Positions 35,088-44,014 of a stretch of DNA of 64,000 nucleotides are shown piece by piece. The stretch spans positions 62,001-126,000 of the forward strand of contig CBDFGN010000006.1 in NCBI GenBank assembly GCA_965247065.1. Direction: 5' to 3'. A program made the position numbers and the translations under genes. Position 1 is the stretch's first letter. Every line of letters starts with the position of its first letter. The stretch comes from CBDFGN01 sp965247065 (GTDB lineage: Bacteria > Bacteroidota > Bacteroidia > Cytophagales > Cyclobacteriaceae). Below the pieces are notes generated by a model that was given only the letters and a program-made list of their open reading frames with translations, had not been told where the DNA came from and made no database searches.

Positions 35088-37114
35088 AGGCTTCGCACCA
35101 TTGGATTCACCGTGAAAGTAGATGGCGTTTTCAAAAGATATTCCAAAACCATTTCAATCAATTCTTTATCTCCTTTGAGATCTATTTCAGGCTGGATGTT
35201 CCAGGAAACCTCGAAGGTAGTATCGTTTTGAATCGCCTTCAGATTGCTTTTTAGCTCAGGAAGTATTCGTTCGAATTCGATGAGTTGTGCCTTTTCCTCG
35301 CCGTGATTGATTTCACTGGCCATCGCCAACTTCTTTAGCATTTTATCCATTCCGGAAGCCGTCCGTTCAATCTTTTGATAAACGTCGGTTATATTGCGAG
35401 GGCTGGGTTCCATTCTGGCTAACTGGACTAAACCCAAGACGCTTACGATTGGACGCCGAAGGGCGTGAGATGATTGGTAGAGAAAGGTGTCCAGCTCTTT
35501 GTTGGAGATTTGCAATTCCTGAGTCCGTTCTTTTACTTTGCCTTCTAATCCCAGATTAAGATTCTGCAGTTCTTGATTGGCTGTGTGAAGTTGCTCCTGT
35601 GACTTCTTCAGGCTTCGATTTACCTTTATTACTTCTTCCTGCTTTCCAGCCAAGAGCTCATTAGTCTTTTTCTTGTGCTGGGTGGTGCGATAAAAGTGAA
35701 CCGCGAAAATGAGCAGCAACACAGCCCCCAGGATTAAGGCGGCCTTCTCAATATTTTGTCTCTGAATGACTGAATTTAAAAGTGCGTTTTCCTGATCCTT
35801 TTTTTCGGTTTCGTATCTTGTCTGTATATCGTGAATTTGTTCGGCTTTTTGCAGATTGAACATACTGTCTTTCAATTCCTCGTATCTTTTAAAACTCGAA
35901 AGAGCGGCTATGTAATCCTGTCTTGCCTCGTAGTACAGCGAGAGAGCGTAAAGTCCCTGCAATTCAATTTTCTTATTGCCAATTTTTCGAGCCAATTCCA
36001 AGCCTTCAACAAGTACAAGCTGGCATTCCGCCAAATCTTTCAAACTAAGGTATAGATATCCAATGTCAATCAACCCTTCCGCAACGTATTGAGCTTCTTC
36101 AAGTTCTCTGGATATCTCCAAAGCCTGCTGGTAATTGGCCAGCGAGGATTGGTACTTTTCTTGGTGATAGAAGATGCCTCCAATGTTGTTTAGGGCCAAG
36201 GCCATACCTCGTTGGCTATTCAATTCAAGATTAATATCCAGAGCTTCTTGGTAATGCTTCAAAGCCTGGTTGTAATCCCCGAGATCCTCATAAATAATCC
36301 CAATGTTATTCAGGGCTATCGCGATTCGCCTTTTCTGATTAAGTGATCGGAACCCGTCGAGAGATTTTATCTGGAACGCAAGAGCTTCTTTCAGATTCCC
36401 TTGATCCTTGTGAAGGTTTGCCAAATTTCCGTAAGTTATTGCGATTCCCGTTCTGTCTTTACTGCCTTCCTTTAGTCTAAGAGACTTTATTAAATATTCA
36501 ATCGCCTTTTCATATTCCGCCTGGCGGCGAAAAAGGATTCCCATATTTTCTAGCACTTGACCCATACCCTTAACATCATTGGAGCCTTCGAACATTTTAT
36601 AGGACCTGGAATAATAATCGAGGGCTAATCGGTATTTACCTTGATTCTTATGGATTATCCCAAGATTATTGAAGGTCTTTGCCAGCATCTTTGTATCTCC
36701 GAGCTCATTAAGAACCTCAACGGCCTTAAAATAATGCTCCAGAGCGATATCAGGGTGGTTCAGATTTTCAATTTTGCCTAAAACAAAAAGACTCTTTCCA
36801 ATTTTGGCTTGCTGACCCAAATCATTCGATAAGGCCAAAGCCTGCTCACCGTACCGCTTTGCCGACTCCAATTCATTTGGGTAAAAATTGTTGGCCAGCT
36901 CAAGATAAACATCTATTAACTCAATCCCACTTGGCCCGCTTTTCAAGCGATTCAATAGACTATCAATTTTGGCTTGATTGCCAAATCCGCTATGGCCCAC
37001 TAGAGAGCATAAAAATACGGTAATAAGAAGATGCCTCAAGATGATGCCCAAGTAAGAGACCTCAAATTGAGAATATGATCGAAGGAAAAACAAAATCCGA
37101 AACCGAACGTCCAA
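35084..37114 (-). CDS. TPR-repeat sensor histidine kinase, truncated by frameshift
   Basis: 676-residue open frame. Order: N-terminal hydrophobic export segment (ILRHLLITVFLCSLVGHSGFG), eight to nine TPR repeats (for example NNLGIIHKNQGKYRLALDYY and NNIGIIYEDLGDYNQALKHY), a membrane helix (ALILGAVLLLIFAVHF), a long coiled coil, and a HisKA domain with the phospho-accepting His in YQSSHALRRPI. The ATPase domain then breaks at an A-run (35128-35131 on the plus strand), where one more A would restore VLEYLLKNAIYFH. The start is unclear: TTG at 37114 opens the frame, but TTG at 37051, preceded by GAGG, gives a cleaner signal peptide. An IS1595-family element lies about 45 bp upstream. Confidence 0.82.
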   Translation of the reverse strand: MDVRFRILFFLRSYSQFEVSYLGIILRHLLITVFLCSLVGHSGFGNQAKIDSLLNRLKSGPSGIELIDVYLELANNFYPNELESAKRYGEQALALSNDLGQQAKIGKSLFVLGKIENLNHPDIALEHYFKAVEVLNELGDTKMLAKTFNNLGIIHKNQGKYRLALDYYSRSYKMFEGSNDVKGMGQVLENMGILFRRQAEYEKAIEYLIKSLRLKEGSKDRTGIAITYGNLANLHKDQGNLKEALAFQIKSLDGFRSLNQKRRIAIALNNIGIIYEDLGDYNQALKHYQEALDINLELNSQRGMALALNNIGGIFYHQEKYQSSLANYQQALEISRELEEAQYVAEGLIDIGYLYLSLKDLAECQLVLVEGLELARKIGNKKIELQGLYALSLYYEARQDYIAALSSFKRYEELKDSMFNLQKAEQIHDIQTRYETEKKDQENALLNSVIQRQNIEKAALILGAVLLLIFAVHFYRTTQHKKKTNELLAGKQEEVIKVNRSLKKSQEQLHTANQELQNLNLGLEGKVKERTQELQISNKELDTFLYQSSHALRRPIVSVLGLVQLARMEPSPRNITDVYQKIERTASGMDKMLKKLAMASEINHGEEKAQLIEFERILPELKSNLKAIQNDTTFEVSWNIQPEIDLKGDKELIEMVLEYLLKTPSTFTVNPMVRSL

Positions 37115-37157
37115 TTCTGTAAGGATTTAGTATAAAGCTGGTTCCTATCAATAAAAA

Positions 37158-38144
37158 TTATGCTAGTCCGCAATCGTACCACTAAACTGAGCTAAAGACA
37201 AGATTATCAAACAGATTGGTTGAATACCTTCGATTGAGCTTATAACAGAACTCATCCAAATAGTACTGAAGGTACTTTTCTTTGATAACATGATAAATGC
37301 CCAGCAGGGTCCGCTTTGCATTTGCAATGGCTATGTGTACCCATTTGAGTTCATCGGCACCCTCCCAGGAGGATTTAAAACTCACGTGAACATCTACCAG
37401 GCTTTTCAAATCCACATAACCGGTGGATTGATCAGTGAACAAAACGCTGGCAGGATCAATGGCTTGGCTGACGACCTGCTGAATCGCCTCCTTGCTTTCT
37501 GAACGGTGAGCCTTCATCTTGAACTGCCCACAGAAATGCTCTGTGCGTCCGTCGATTTCCAATGGAAAGGATTCCGCCATTACAGTTACTTTTGATTTCT
37601 TTTGGCTTCCTTTGCCCCGTTTAAGCCTTTTCTTAACCCGTTTGGACGTACCGGTGGCGAAATAGGCATCGTCCAGTTCTACCATCCCGGCAAGTGTTTG
37701 AGTCCCATCGGCCTTTCCCATGGCTGCTCGTATTTTGCGCATCATCAACCAAATCGGCTCATAGCGTTTGTGGCCCAGTTGTCTTCTGACTTCATGGGCA
37801 GAAAACCCTTTCTTAGTGGAGCTCATCAGGTGAAAGGCTATGTACCAATACCAAAATGGAAGTTTGCTGCTCTGCAGTACAGTACCGCTTCGAAGGGTAG
37901 TCCTAAAACCGCATTGCTTGCACTGAAACTGCTCTTTTCCGGAAAGCCAATAATGCGAAGGGTGACTGCATTTCTTGCAGATAATCCCTTTCCTGATCCG
38001 ATACTCGCGAAAATGATCACGGCACATCTGTTCATTGGGAAACCGTTTAATAAATTCTACAAGGTTCATGGCTATGTTTTTTTCAACAAGGTCGCCAAGC
38101 CCTCTGACAGCTTATGTCAATTGGGTATCTTTACGGACTAGCAG
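37158..38144. mobile_element. IS1595-family insertion sequence
   Basis: About 987 bp. Imperfect terminal inverted repeats share TGCTAGTCCG plus a downstream TACC (starting at 37161 on the left, ending at 38143 on the right). An 8-bp direct repeat AATAAAAA flanks the element (37150-37157 and 38145-38152), the duplication length typical of this family. Carries one intact transposase. It is inserted in the upstream region of the TPR kinase. Confidence 0.88.
37182..38069 (-). CDS. IS1595-family (ISXO2-like) transposase
   Basis: 295 residues, full length. N-terminal zinc ribbon with paired cysteines (CKKCSHPSHYW, then QFQCKQCGFRTTLRSGT), then the ISXO2-like DDE domain: VELDDAYFATG, LFTDQSTGYVDL, and WVHIAIANAKRTLLGIYH. 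In the last segment the usual catalytic position carries Asn, as in the DDN variant of the family. Uninterrupted, so possibly active. Confidence 0.93.
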   Translation of the reverse strand: MNLVEFIKRFPNEQMCRDHFREYRIRKGIICKKCSHPSHYWLSGKEQFQCKQCGFRTTLRSGTVLQSSKLPFWYWYIAFHLMSSTKKGFSAHEVRRQLGHKRYEPIWLMMRKIRAAMGKADGTQTLAGMVELDDAYFATGTSKRVKKRLKRGKGSQKKSKVTVMAESFPLEIDGRTEHFCGQFKMKAHRSESKEAIQQVVSQAIDPASVLFTDQSTGYVDLKSLVDVHVSFKSSWEGADELKWVHIAIANAKRTLLGIYHVIKEKYLQYYLDEFCYKLNRRYSTNLFDNLVFSSV

Positions 38145-38196
38145 AATAAAAATAGGGCTATTTTGAAATCTTTGCAATTGGCCCAAATTAACTTCG

Positions 38197-38970
38197 TCAC
38201 CATTCGGTATTTTTTTTGGCCAAGAAATCTGAAATCCCTCTAAGAAAATCAAGGGTAGTTCTGCCCTCTGAGTTATGTTTACAGACCAAATCCAGGGCTT
38301 CTTCGATGGATAAATTTGGAATTGAAGTGATCAGTTTCTTGGTAATGGCCCTTGACTCCGCAGAAGTAGTAGAACACAGTCCTTTTGCAAACTTCACCAC
38401 TTCCTTCTCGAGATCCTGCCTTTCAACAATTCTGTATAATAGCCCCATCTCAAGGGCTACATTGGCGTTAATAAGCTGACCTGTCAACAGCAAGACTTTG
38501 ACCTTGCTTTCTGATATCTTCCGGAGCAGAAATGGCATTACAATGGCGGGAATGAACCCAATCTTTACTTCCGGGTAACCTATCACCATATCTTGGGACC
38601 CAAATGCGAAATCGCAGACGCTTACCAAACCTGCACCGCCAGCAACTGCCGGTCCCTGCACTTGTGCGATTGTTACCTTTTTGAACTGGTAGAGTGTTAA
38701 TAGTAGATCACGGAATCTTCTCGAATCCTCGAGATTCTGCTCTTGGCTAAAGCTCCGGAGCTGTCCAAGGTATTCAAGGTCAGCGCCTGCACAGAAAGCT
38801 TTCCCTTCAGCTCTTAGTACTGCGATGCTCGCCTCGCTCGACTGCTCCAAATATTGCAGCGCCGTGTTCAGCTCTTGGATCATTTCGCCGTTCAATGCAT
38901 TTCTTTTCTCAGGTCGTGCTAAAGTTACAAACCCTACCCTGTCCTCAATCGATAGCCTTACGTAATTCAT
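38197..38970 (-). CDS. Enoyl-CoA hydratase/isomerase family protein
   Basis: 257 residues, crotonase fold. Visible: TLARPEKRNALNGEMI, the oxyanion-hole segment GKAFCAGADLEYL, QGPAVAGGAGLVSVCDF, and the catalytic-Glu region GYPEVKIGFIPAIV. Closest in feel to methylglutaconyl-CoA hydratase-like members of leucine catabolism, but crotonase substrate cannot be fixed by eye. The start overlaps the stop of comEC by 4 bp, so the two are translationally coupled even though no functional link is obvious. Confidence 0.92.
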   Translation of the reverse strand: MNYVRLSIEDRVGFVTLARPEKRNALNGEMIQELNTALQYLEQSSEASIAVLRAEGKAFCAGADLEYLGQLRSFSQEQNLEDSRRFRDLLLTLYQFKKVTIAQVQGPAVAGGAGLVSVCDFAFGSQDMVIGYPEVKIGFIPAIVMPFLLRKISESKVKVLLLTGQLINANVALEMGLLYRIVERQDLEKEVVKFAKGLCSTTSAESRAITKKLITSIPNLSIEEALDLVCKHNSEGRTTLDFLRGISDFLAKKNTEW

Positions 38971-41051
38971 TCAATTTGGATCTCAAGGGATTCTTTGTTC
39001 AAATCATGGACCGATAAATCAAACTGTTTAGCCTCCTGCACAAGCTCAAAACGACAATCTTTTGGCAGCGGCCCTAACACCAGCTTTTCGAACGTCAGTG
39101 AATGCACGATTTTTGACAAGCCTTTGGGAGGACAACAATTTAATACCAAGTACTCCAATTTTAGGCTTTTCAAATCTGTGAAGTTCCATATTTTTTTGAT
39201 CCAAAGAATTTTTAAACCCTCGAAGACAATCAAATCCCATTTTTCATTTTGGACTTTAGTAAAAGCGTTTACATGAAGACCTAATCCCTTCGACAGCCCG
39301 TTCGCCAAATTATTTTCGGCTACAAACCATGGAATGTCCTTTATTTTTGGGGTAATGTCTGGACCGAAAATGGTCGATTCTCTACCAGATATTAATTGAA
39401 CTAAGGGACTCTTGTAGTTGCTATAGAAGACAACTTTCTTTTGGTTCTCATAAGTATTTAACTCAGCTAATTTAAAGGCCGTAAGGAGGGTCATAATGAT
39501 TGCGGTCAGTATAAGCCAGGAAAATCTTCGGACATTAAAAAAAACAGTACAGCTTCCGATTATTAGAAATAAGAGTAATGCCTCAGAGGATGTAATGTAG
39601 ACATTTTCGATCGAACTAAAGCCGAAGTCACCAAAGACTCTAGTGATGAAAAAAAGGCAATCTAACATCCCGGTGAGGAAAATACCTAACATGGTGGCAA
39701 TCCATTGCCACCAGCCGAGAAGGAGCAACAGGAGTCCAGCGCACAGGATTACGGTCACCATTGGGATTACGATAAGATTTGTTAATAAGAAGATGCTTGA
39801 ATATTGGTGAAAGTGATAGAGTATCAATGGGAAAGTTAAGATTTGAGCTGACGCTGTTAAGGAGGTGAGAGACCAGATTTTGAAGAGTAGCGGATTTTGA
39901 AAAACGAACCATGCTTCTATTTTGGTCTGGTAATAGGCTATTCCTAATACGGCCAAGTAGGACAATTGAAATCCTAGTAGGGTGAGGTAAAAAGGATTTA
40001 TCATTAAAAGACAAAATGCCGAAAAGGAAAGATTGTTATAAATGCTGTTAGAGCGGTTTAGGTTCTGACCTATAATAACCGCAGCGAACATGCTGCAGGC
40101 CCTCAACACTGATGGAGACCATCCGGTTAATAACGCATAGCAAAAGAGGCTTGATAACTGGACCAGAACAGCGATCGCGGAATTGGAGATTTTCAAGAAA
40201 TTCAGCAACGATCTGATTACCAGGAATAATATGCCGACGTGAAGTCCGGATACCGCGAGGATGTGAGCTATACCGTTCTTTGCAAAATCACGCCTGAGAT
40301 GGGGACTGATTTTAGATTTGTCCCCAATTAATAGGGCCATTGCGATCGCCTGATTCTCCCGTTTTTGGACATTACAGAGAATCACATTTCTTAAATAAGA
40401 TCTCATCCTAAATGTAACGTCCAAAAAGTCGGTGCCTGACTTTTTGCCCATTTCAATCAATGTTATCGAATCCACCAACGCCGTATGAAAGATATTCTCT
40501 GCGGCTAGGTATTCCTGGTAGTCGAATTGACCCGGGTTTTTCGGGCTCTGAACAAATTTTGGTGTTGATGTCGACAAGATTAATGTGCCATACTTCTTTG
40601 CTCCCACCCCGGAATTGATTTTATGATATAACAGCAACTTTCCCGAAGCCACCTTCCATCTTCCTTCCGTCCTAATTTGTAATATCTCAACAGGGGTCCT
40701 TAGACCTGTTCTTGCCTCCCATGAAGGCCTGATAACCACACCTTGGAAGGCCTGGATTTGACTTAAGTGTGAATGGAAATGGGATTTGTTTCCAATCTCG
40801 GGATATTGCAAAACTCTAGCATATCCGGACAACCCCAGAATTAACAGGCAAACTAGCCCCAAGGGAGCTTGAGTTGACGATGAGAATGCCGTGCAATTCC
40901 AAGCTATAGCACTCAGGTATAGCACCAGAATCGCTATAACAACTGTTGCCCATTTGAGCTCTAAATCGGAATAAACTCCAATCAAGATTCCAATGACCAA
41001 GCCAATAATCAGTCTGAGAAAGGGATGTTGCCCCCAGTGAAACACATGCAT
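38967..41051 (-). CDS. comEC: ComEC/Rec2-family DNA uptake channel
   Basis: 694 residues, polytopic. N-terminal membrane helices and DUF4131-type soluble domain (LRTPVEILQIRTEGRW), then the Competence domain with the diagnostic ILAVSGLHVGILFLV and LTGWSPSVLRACSMF. The C-terminal part is short with weak metallo-hydrolase resemblance, so the nuclease-like domain of long ComEC proteins appears reduced, as in many Bacteroidota. Predicted inner-membrane channel for single-stranded DNA import. Overlaps the enoyl-CoA hydratase gene by 4 bp. Confidence 0.9.
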   Translation of the reverse strand: MHVFHWGQHPFLRLIIGLVIGILIGVYSDLELKWATVVIAILVLYLSAIAWNCTAFSSSTQAPLGLVCLLILGLSGYARVLQYPEIGNKSHFHSHLSQIQAFQGVVIRPSWEARTGLRTPVEILQIRTEGRWKVASGKLLLYHKINSGVGAKKYGTLILSTSTPKFVQSPKNPGQFDYQEYLAAENIFHTALVDSITLIEMGKKSGTDFLDVTFRMRSYLRNVILCNVQKRENQAIAMALLIGDKSKISPHLRRDFAKNGIAHILAVSGLHVGILFLVIRSLLNFLKISNSAIAVLVQLSSLFCYALLTGWSPSVLRACSMFAAVIIGQNLNRSNSIYNNLSFSAFCLLMINPFYLTLLGFQLSYLAVLGIAYYQTKIEAWFVFQNPLLFKIWSLTSLTASAQILTFPLILYHFHQYSSIFLLTNLIVIPMVTVILCAGLLLLLLGWWQWIATMLGIFLTGMLDCLFFITRVFGDFGFSSIENVYITSSEALLLFLIIGSCTVFFNVRRFSWLILTAIIMTLLTAFKLAELNTYENQKKVVFYSNYKSPLVQLISGRESTIFGPDITPKIKDIPWFVAENNLANGLSKGLGLHVNAFTKVQNEKWDLIVFEGLKILWIKKIWNFTDLKSLKLEYLVLNCCPPKGLSKIVHSLTFEKLVLGPLPKDCRFELVQEAKQFDLSVHDLNKESLEIQIE

Positions 41052-41138
41052 GACGTTTCGCCTATCATAGATTTATAGACGACAGCCGGGATTAGTTCCC
41101 TGAGAATTTGTGTTTTTTGGATTAAAGGATCAATTCCA

Positions 41139-42077
41139 CTACTGAGATCGGTGATATGCCCGAATTATGTCCCGTACGATTCTGTGGCGAACAACATCAT
41201 GTGCATCGAGTTCCACGAACCCAACCCCTTTTATGCCCTTTAGAATATTCATGGCCTCAATCAATCCCGACTCCTGATGGTGAGGTAAATCCACCTGCGT
41301 ATTGTCTCCGGTTACAATCATTTTTGAATCGGGGCCCATACGCGTAAGGAACATCTTTAGCTGCATTGGTGTGGTATTTTGAGCCTCATCTAAAAGGATG
41401 AAGGCATCTTGAAGGGTCCGGCCTCTCATATAAGCAAGCGGAGCAATTTCAATGACTCTTCTCTCCTGATAGTACCGAAGCTTTTCGGCCGGCACCATAT
41501 CATCCAAGGCGTCATAGATTGGTCGCAAATAGGGATCAATTTTTTCCTTGAGATCACCTGGTAGAAAGCCTAAGTTCTCTCCGGCCTCCACCGCTGGTCG
41601 CGAAATAACAATCTTGCGTACCTCCTTGTTCTTAAGGGCCCGAACAGCCAATGCTACCGATATATAAGTCTTACCTGTTCCTGCTGGACCCAGAGCAAAA
41701 ACAAGGTCCTTCTTAAGGGATTCGCGAACAAGTCGTTTTTGATTTGCTGTCCTTGGTTGAATACGAATGCCCTGAGTCCCATACAAAAGTATTTCTTCTT
41801 GCGAATCCTCAACCTCCGCCGCTTGCTCTCGATTCAGATAGTTTTGAACATTATCATGAGTAACTTTTCCATATTTGTGATAATGTTGAACCAAAGAATT
41901 CAGTATCTCATTGATTTTAAGGATCTGCGGGGTGCTTCCTTTTATCCTTATTTCATTTCCCCTCGAAATGATCTGACTATCCGGGAAAGCCGTAGCTATT
42001 TCCTTAATGTTCTCATTTTCAATCCCCAAGAAATCTAACAAGGATATGTTCTCAAGAGTAATTACTTTTTCTACCAA
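41139..42077 (-). CDS. PhoH-family ATPase
   Basis: 312 residues. Walker A ALGPAGTGKTYIS, Walker B FILLDEAQNTT, and the family block MKMFLTRMGPDSKMIVTGD with a short N-terminal KH-like region (EIRIKGSTPQILKINEILN). PhoH/YbeZ-type ATPases act in RNA metabolism and ribosome maturation next to YbeY. Single gene with its own upstream region. Confidence 0.94.
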   Translation of the reverse strand: MVEKVITLENISLLDFLGIENENIKEIATAFPDSQIISRGNEIRIKGSTPQILKINEILNSLVQHYHKYGKVTHDNVQNYLNREQAAEVEDSQEEILLYGTQGIRIQPRTANQKRLVRESLKKDLVFALGPAGTGKTYISVALAVRALKNKEVRKIVISRPAVEAGENLGFLPGDLKEKIDPYLRPIYDALDDMVPAEKLRYYQERRVIEIAPLAYMRGRTLQDAFILLDEAQNTTPMQLKMFLTRMGPDSKMIVTGDNTQVDLPHHQESGLIEAMNILKGIKGVGFVELDAHDVVRHRIVRDIIRAYHRSQ

Positions 42078-42179
42078 CCGCTTGTCGTTATGCTCCTTTA
42101 TACGGGATCTCCTTTAATTTAGGGGATTAGAATTAAGTTATTAATATTCAACAAAAGTACAAATAATTGCCTAGCCTAA

Positions 42180-42962
42180 ATGGCTCTGATTACTTTTCTG
42201 TCTGATTTTGGCCTTACCGATCAATACGTTGCTACGGTTAAAGCAGAACTTCTGTCTTTGGACCCTCAATCAACAATCGTTGATATTAGTCATCAGGTGA
42301 GGCGCTTTGATGTTGCTCACGGGGCCTATCTTTTGTCGCAGTCATTCAAGGAGTTCCCTTTGGGGACAGTGCATTTGGTAGCAATTGACTCTCACGGCAA
42401 GGCCAATGTTGGTTTTATTGCCCTTGAGTTAGAAGAGCACTTCTTCGTTGGACCAAATAATGGTATTTTGAGCATGATTGCCCCAACCGCACCAAGCGCC
42501 GTTATTGAATTGGACGTAGATGGAGACAAAATTAACACGTTTCCTGCTAAGCAGATCCTGTCCCCTGTTGTGGTAGAACTTGCAAACGGAGCCAAACTTC
42601 AAAAACTTGGTAAACCGTGTAGCAATTTTGTCCAATTAATTGGTAGGAAGGTGAAGGCCACTAAGAAGCTTATAGCTGGGAACGTTATTCGTGTAGATCA
42701 CTATGGCAACCTCATCACCAATATTCAAAAGGATACGTTTGTCAAACTTAGACTTGGTAGGCCTTTTACTATTGCATTTGGGCGCGAGCGGACATCCAAA
42801 CTTCATCAGAACTACAATTATTCGGAAGAAGGTGATTGTTTTGTGGTTTTTAATGATCAGGACCTGTTGGAGATTGGCATAAATACTGGCAACGCCGGTG
42901 AGCTGTTGGGACTGGATGTCGATAGCCCGGTTACGATATTCTTCGAGGAAAATGTAGATTAG
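42180..42962 (+). CDS. SAM hydroxide adenosyltransferase (DUF62 family)
   Basis: 260 residues. Opens with the family signature ITFLSDFGLTDQYVATVKAE, then VDISHQVRRFDVAHGAYLL and FFVGPNNGILSMI; the C-terminal domain has VIRVDHYGNLITNI. Members hydrolyse S-adenosylmethionine to adenosine and methionine. True halogenases differ in the halide pocket and are rare, so hydrolase is the likelier role. Convergent with gpsA, sharing the four bases TTAG as overlapping stops. Confidence 0.93.
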   Translation: MALITFLSDFGLTDQYVATVKAELLSLDPQSTIVDISHQVRRFDVAHGAYLLSQSFKEFPLGTVHLVAIDSHGKANVGFIALELEEHFFVGPNNGILSMIAPTAPSAVIELDVDGDKINTFPAKQILSPVVVELANGAKLQKLGKPCSNFVQLIGRKVKATKKLIAGNVIRVDHYGNLITNIQKDTFVKLRLGRPFTIAFGRERTSKLHQNYNYSEEGDCFVVFNDQDLLEIGINTGNAGELLGLDVDSPVTIFFEENVD

Positions 42963-44014
42963 AGAAAGTCAATATCCACGCTTAGAGGATACCGCATAAG
43001 ATAATTAAGAGCCTCCGCTGCGGTAAGCTCGCTATTCATGACTCGATATAACGCCTCGGTGATGGGGGCCCGTATTGAATAATAAGCCGCAAGCTTTCTA
43101 GCAATCTTAGTTGTATTCACCCCTTCAGCTAGTTCTTCCATTGTCCCCATTATTTCATTAAGCGATTCCCCCTTTGCAAGTCGTTCGCCTACTGTAAAAT
43201 TTCGACTCAAAGAGGTAGAGCAAGTAGCTATTAGATCTCCGACTCCGGCCAGCCCCACGAATGCTTCAACATTCCCACCTAAAGCTCTGCCCAAATGGAT
43301 CATTTCGACCATGCCCCTGGAAATGAGCAATGCCCTGGCATTTTCGCCCAGACCAAGTCCACTTAATGCTCCCGCCGCTATCGCAATAATATTTTTTAAT
43401 ACTCCGCAAAGTTCAATTCCAATCAAATCGCTATTGCCGTAAACCTGAAATCGGTCATTTTTCAGTAGCTTCTTCCCCGCCTCAATAACTTCCTGGAATT
43501 GGCTCGCAACAACCGTAGCTGCCGGCTGACCCATGGCCATTTCCTTAGCAAGATTTGGACCTGCCAAGCATCCAATTCGCACCACTGCGGATTCCTCCTG
43601 GATTACTTCGCTCATGGTTTTCACCTGATCTCTGCTTAAGGTAGCACAGTTGTCTATGGACTGATCGTTGGGGAGGCTCAGGTCCAAACCCTTGGTGCCG
43701 TGAATGAGAATGTGATAGGGGTGTAAATACGGTGATAGTTTGCGCATTAGGTCCCGAAAGGAAGCTGAAGGAATTACGGGAAAAAGAATGTCGCACCTTT
43801 CGGAAATGTATTCAAGATCCGAGGTGGGTTTTATTCCTGGGCTGATTTGCTGCTGGTGAAGGACCCCTTCATTTTTAATGAGGTCCACGGTTGCCGGGTT
43901 CCGCGCATAGAGAATTACCTCCGATTTCTCTGATAAAATGTTTGCAACTACCGTTCCAAAACTTCCTGCTCCAATTACTCCAACCGATTTATGCGAGGAC
44001 TTTGTCAAGCTCAT
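42959..44014 (-). CDS. gpsA: NAD(P)H-dependent glycerol-3-phosphate dehydrogenase
   Basis: Makes sn-glycerol 3-phosphate for phospholipids. 351 residues. Rossmann motif VGVIGAGSFGTVVANIL, GTKGLDL, GCLAGPNLAKEMAMGQPAA, and the active-site segments LCGVLKNIIAIAAGALSGLGLG and GLAGVGDLIATC. Its ATG lies inside the 3' end of the PlsB-like acyltransferase gene (26-bp overlap), tying production of G3P to its acylation. Confidence 0.96.
   Translation of the reverse strand: MSLTKSSHKSVGVIGAGSFGTVVANILSEKSEVILYARNPATVDLIKNEGVLHQQQISPGIKPTSDLEYISERCDILFPVIPSASFRDLMRKLSPYLHPYHILIHGTKGLDLSLPNDQSIDNCATLSRDQVKTMSEVIQEESAVVRIGCLAGPNLAKEMAMGQPAATVVASQFQEVIEAGKKLLKNDRFQVYGNSDLIGIELCGVLKNIIAIAAGALSGLGLGENARALLISRGMVEMIHLGRALGGNVEAFVGLAGVGDLIATCSTSLSRNFTVGERLAKGESLNEIMGTMEELAEGVNTTKIARKLAAYYSIRAPITEALYRVMNSELTAAEALNYLMRYPLSVDIDFL

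Noticed and set aside
42180..42962. SAM-dependent halogenase (fluorinase/chlorinase)
   Set aside because: The family is dominated by SAM hydroxide adenosyltransferases and no halometabolite genes are nearby.
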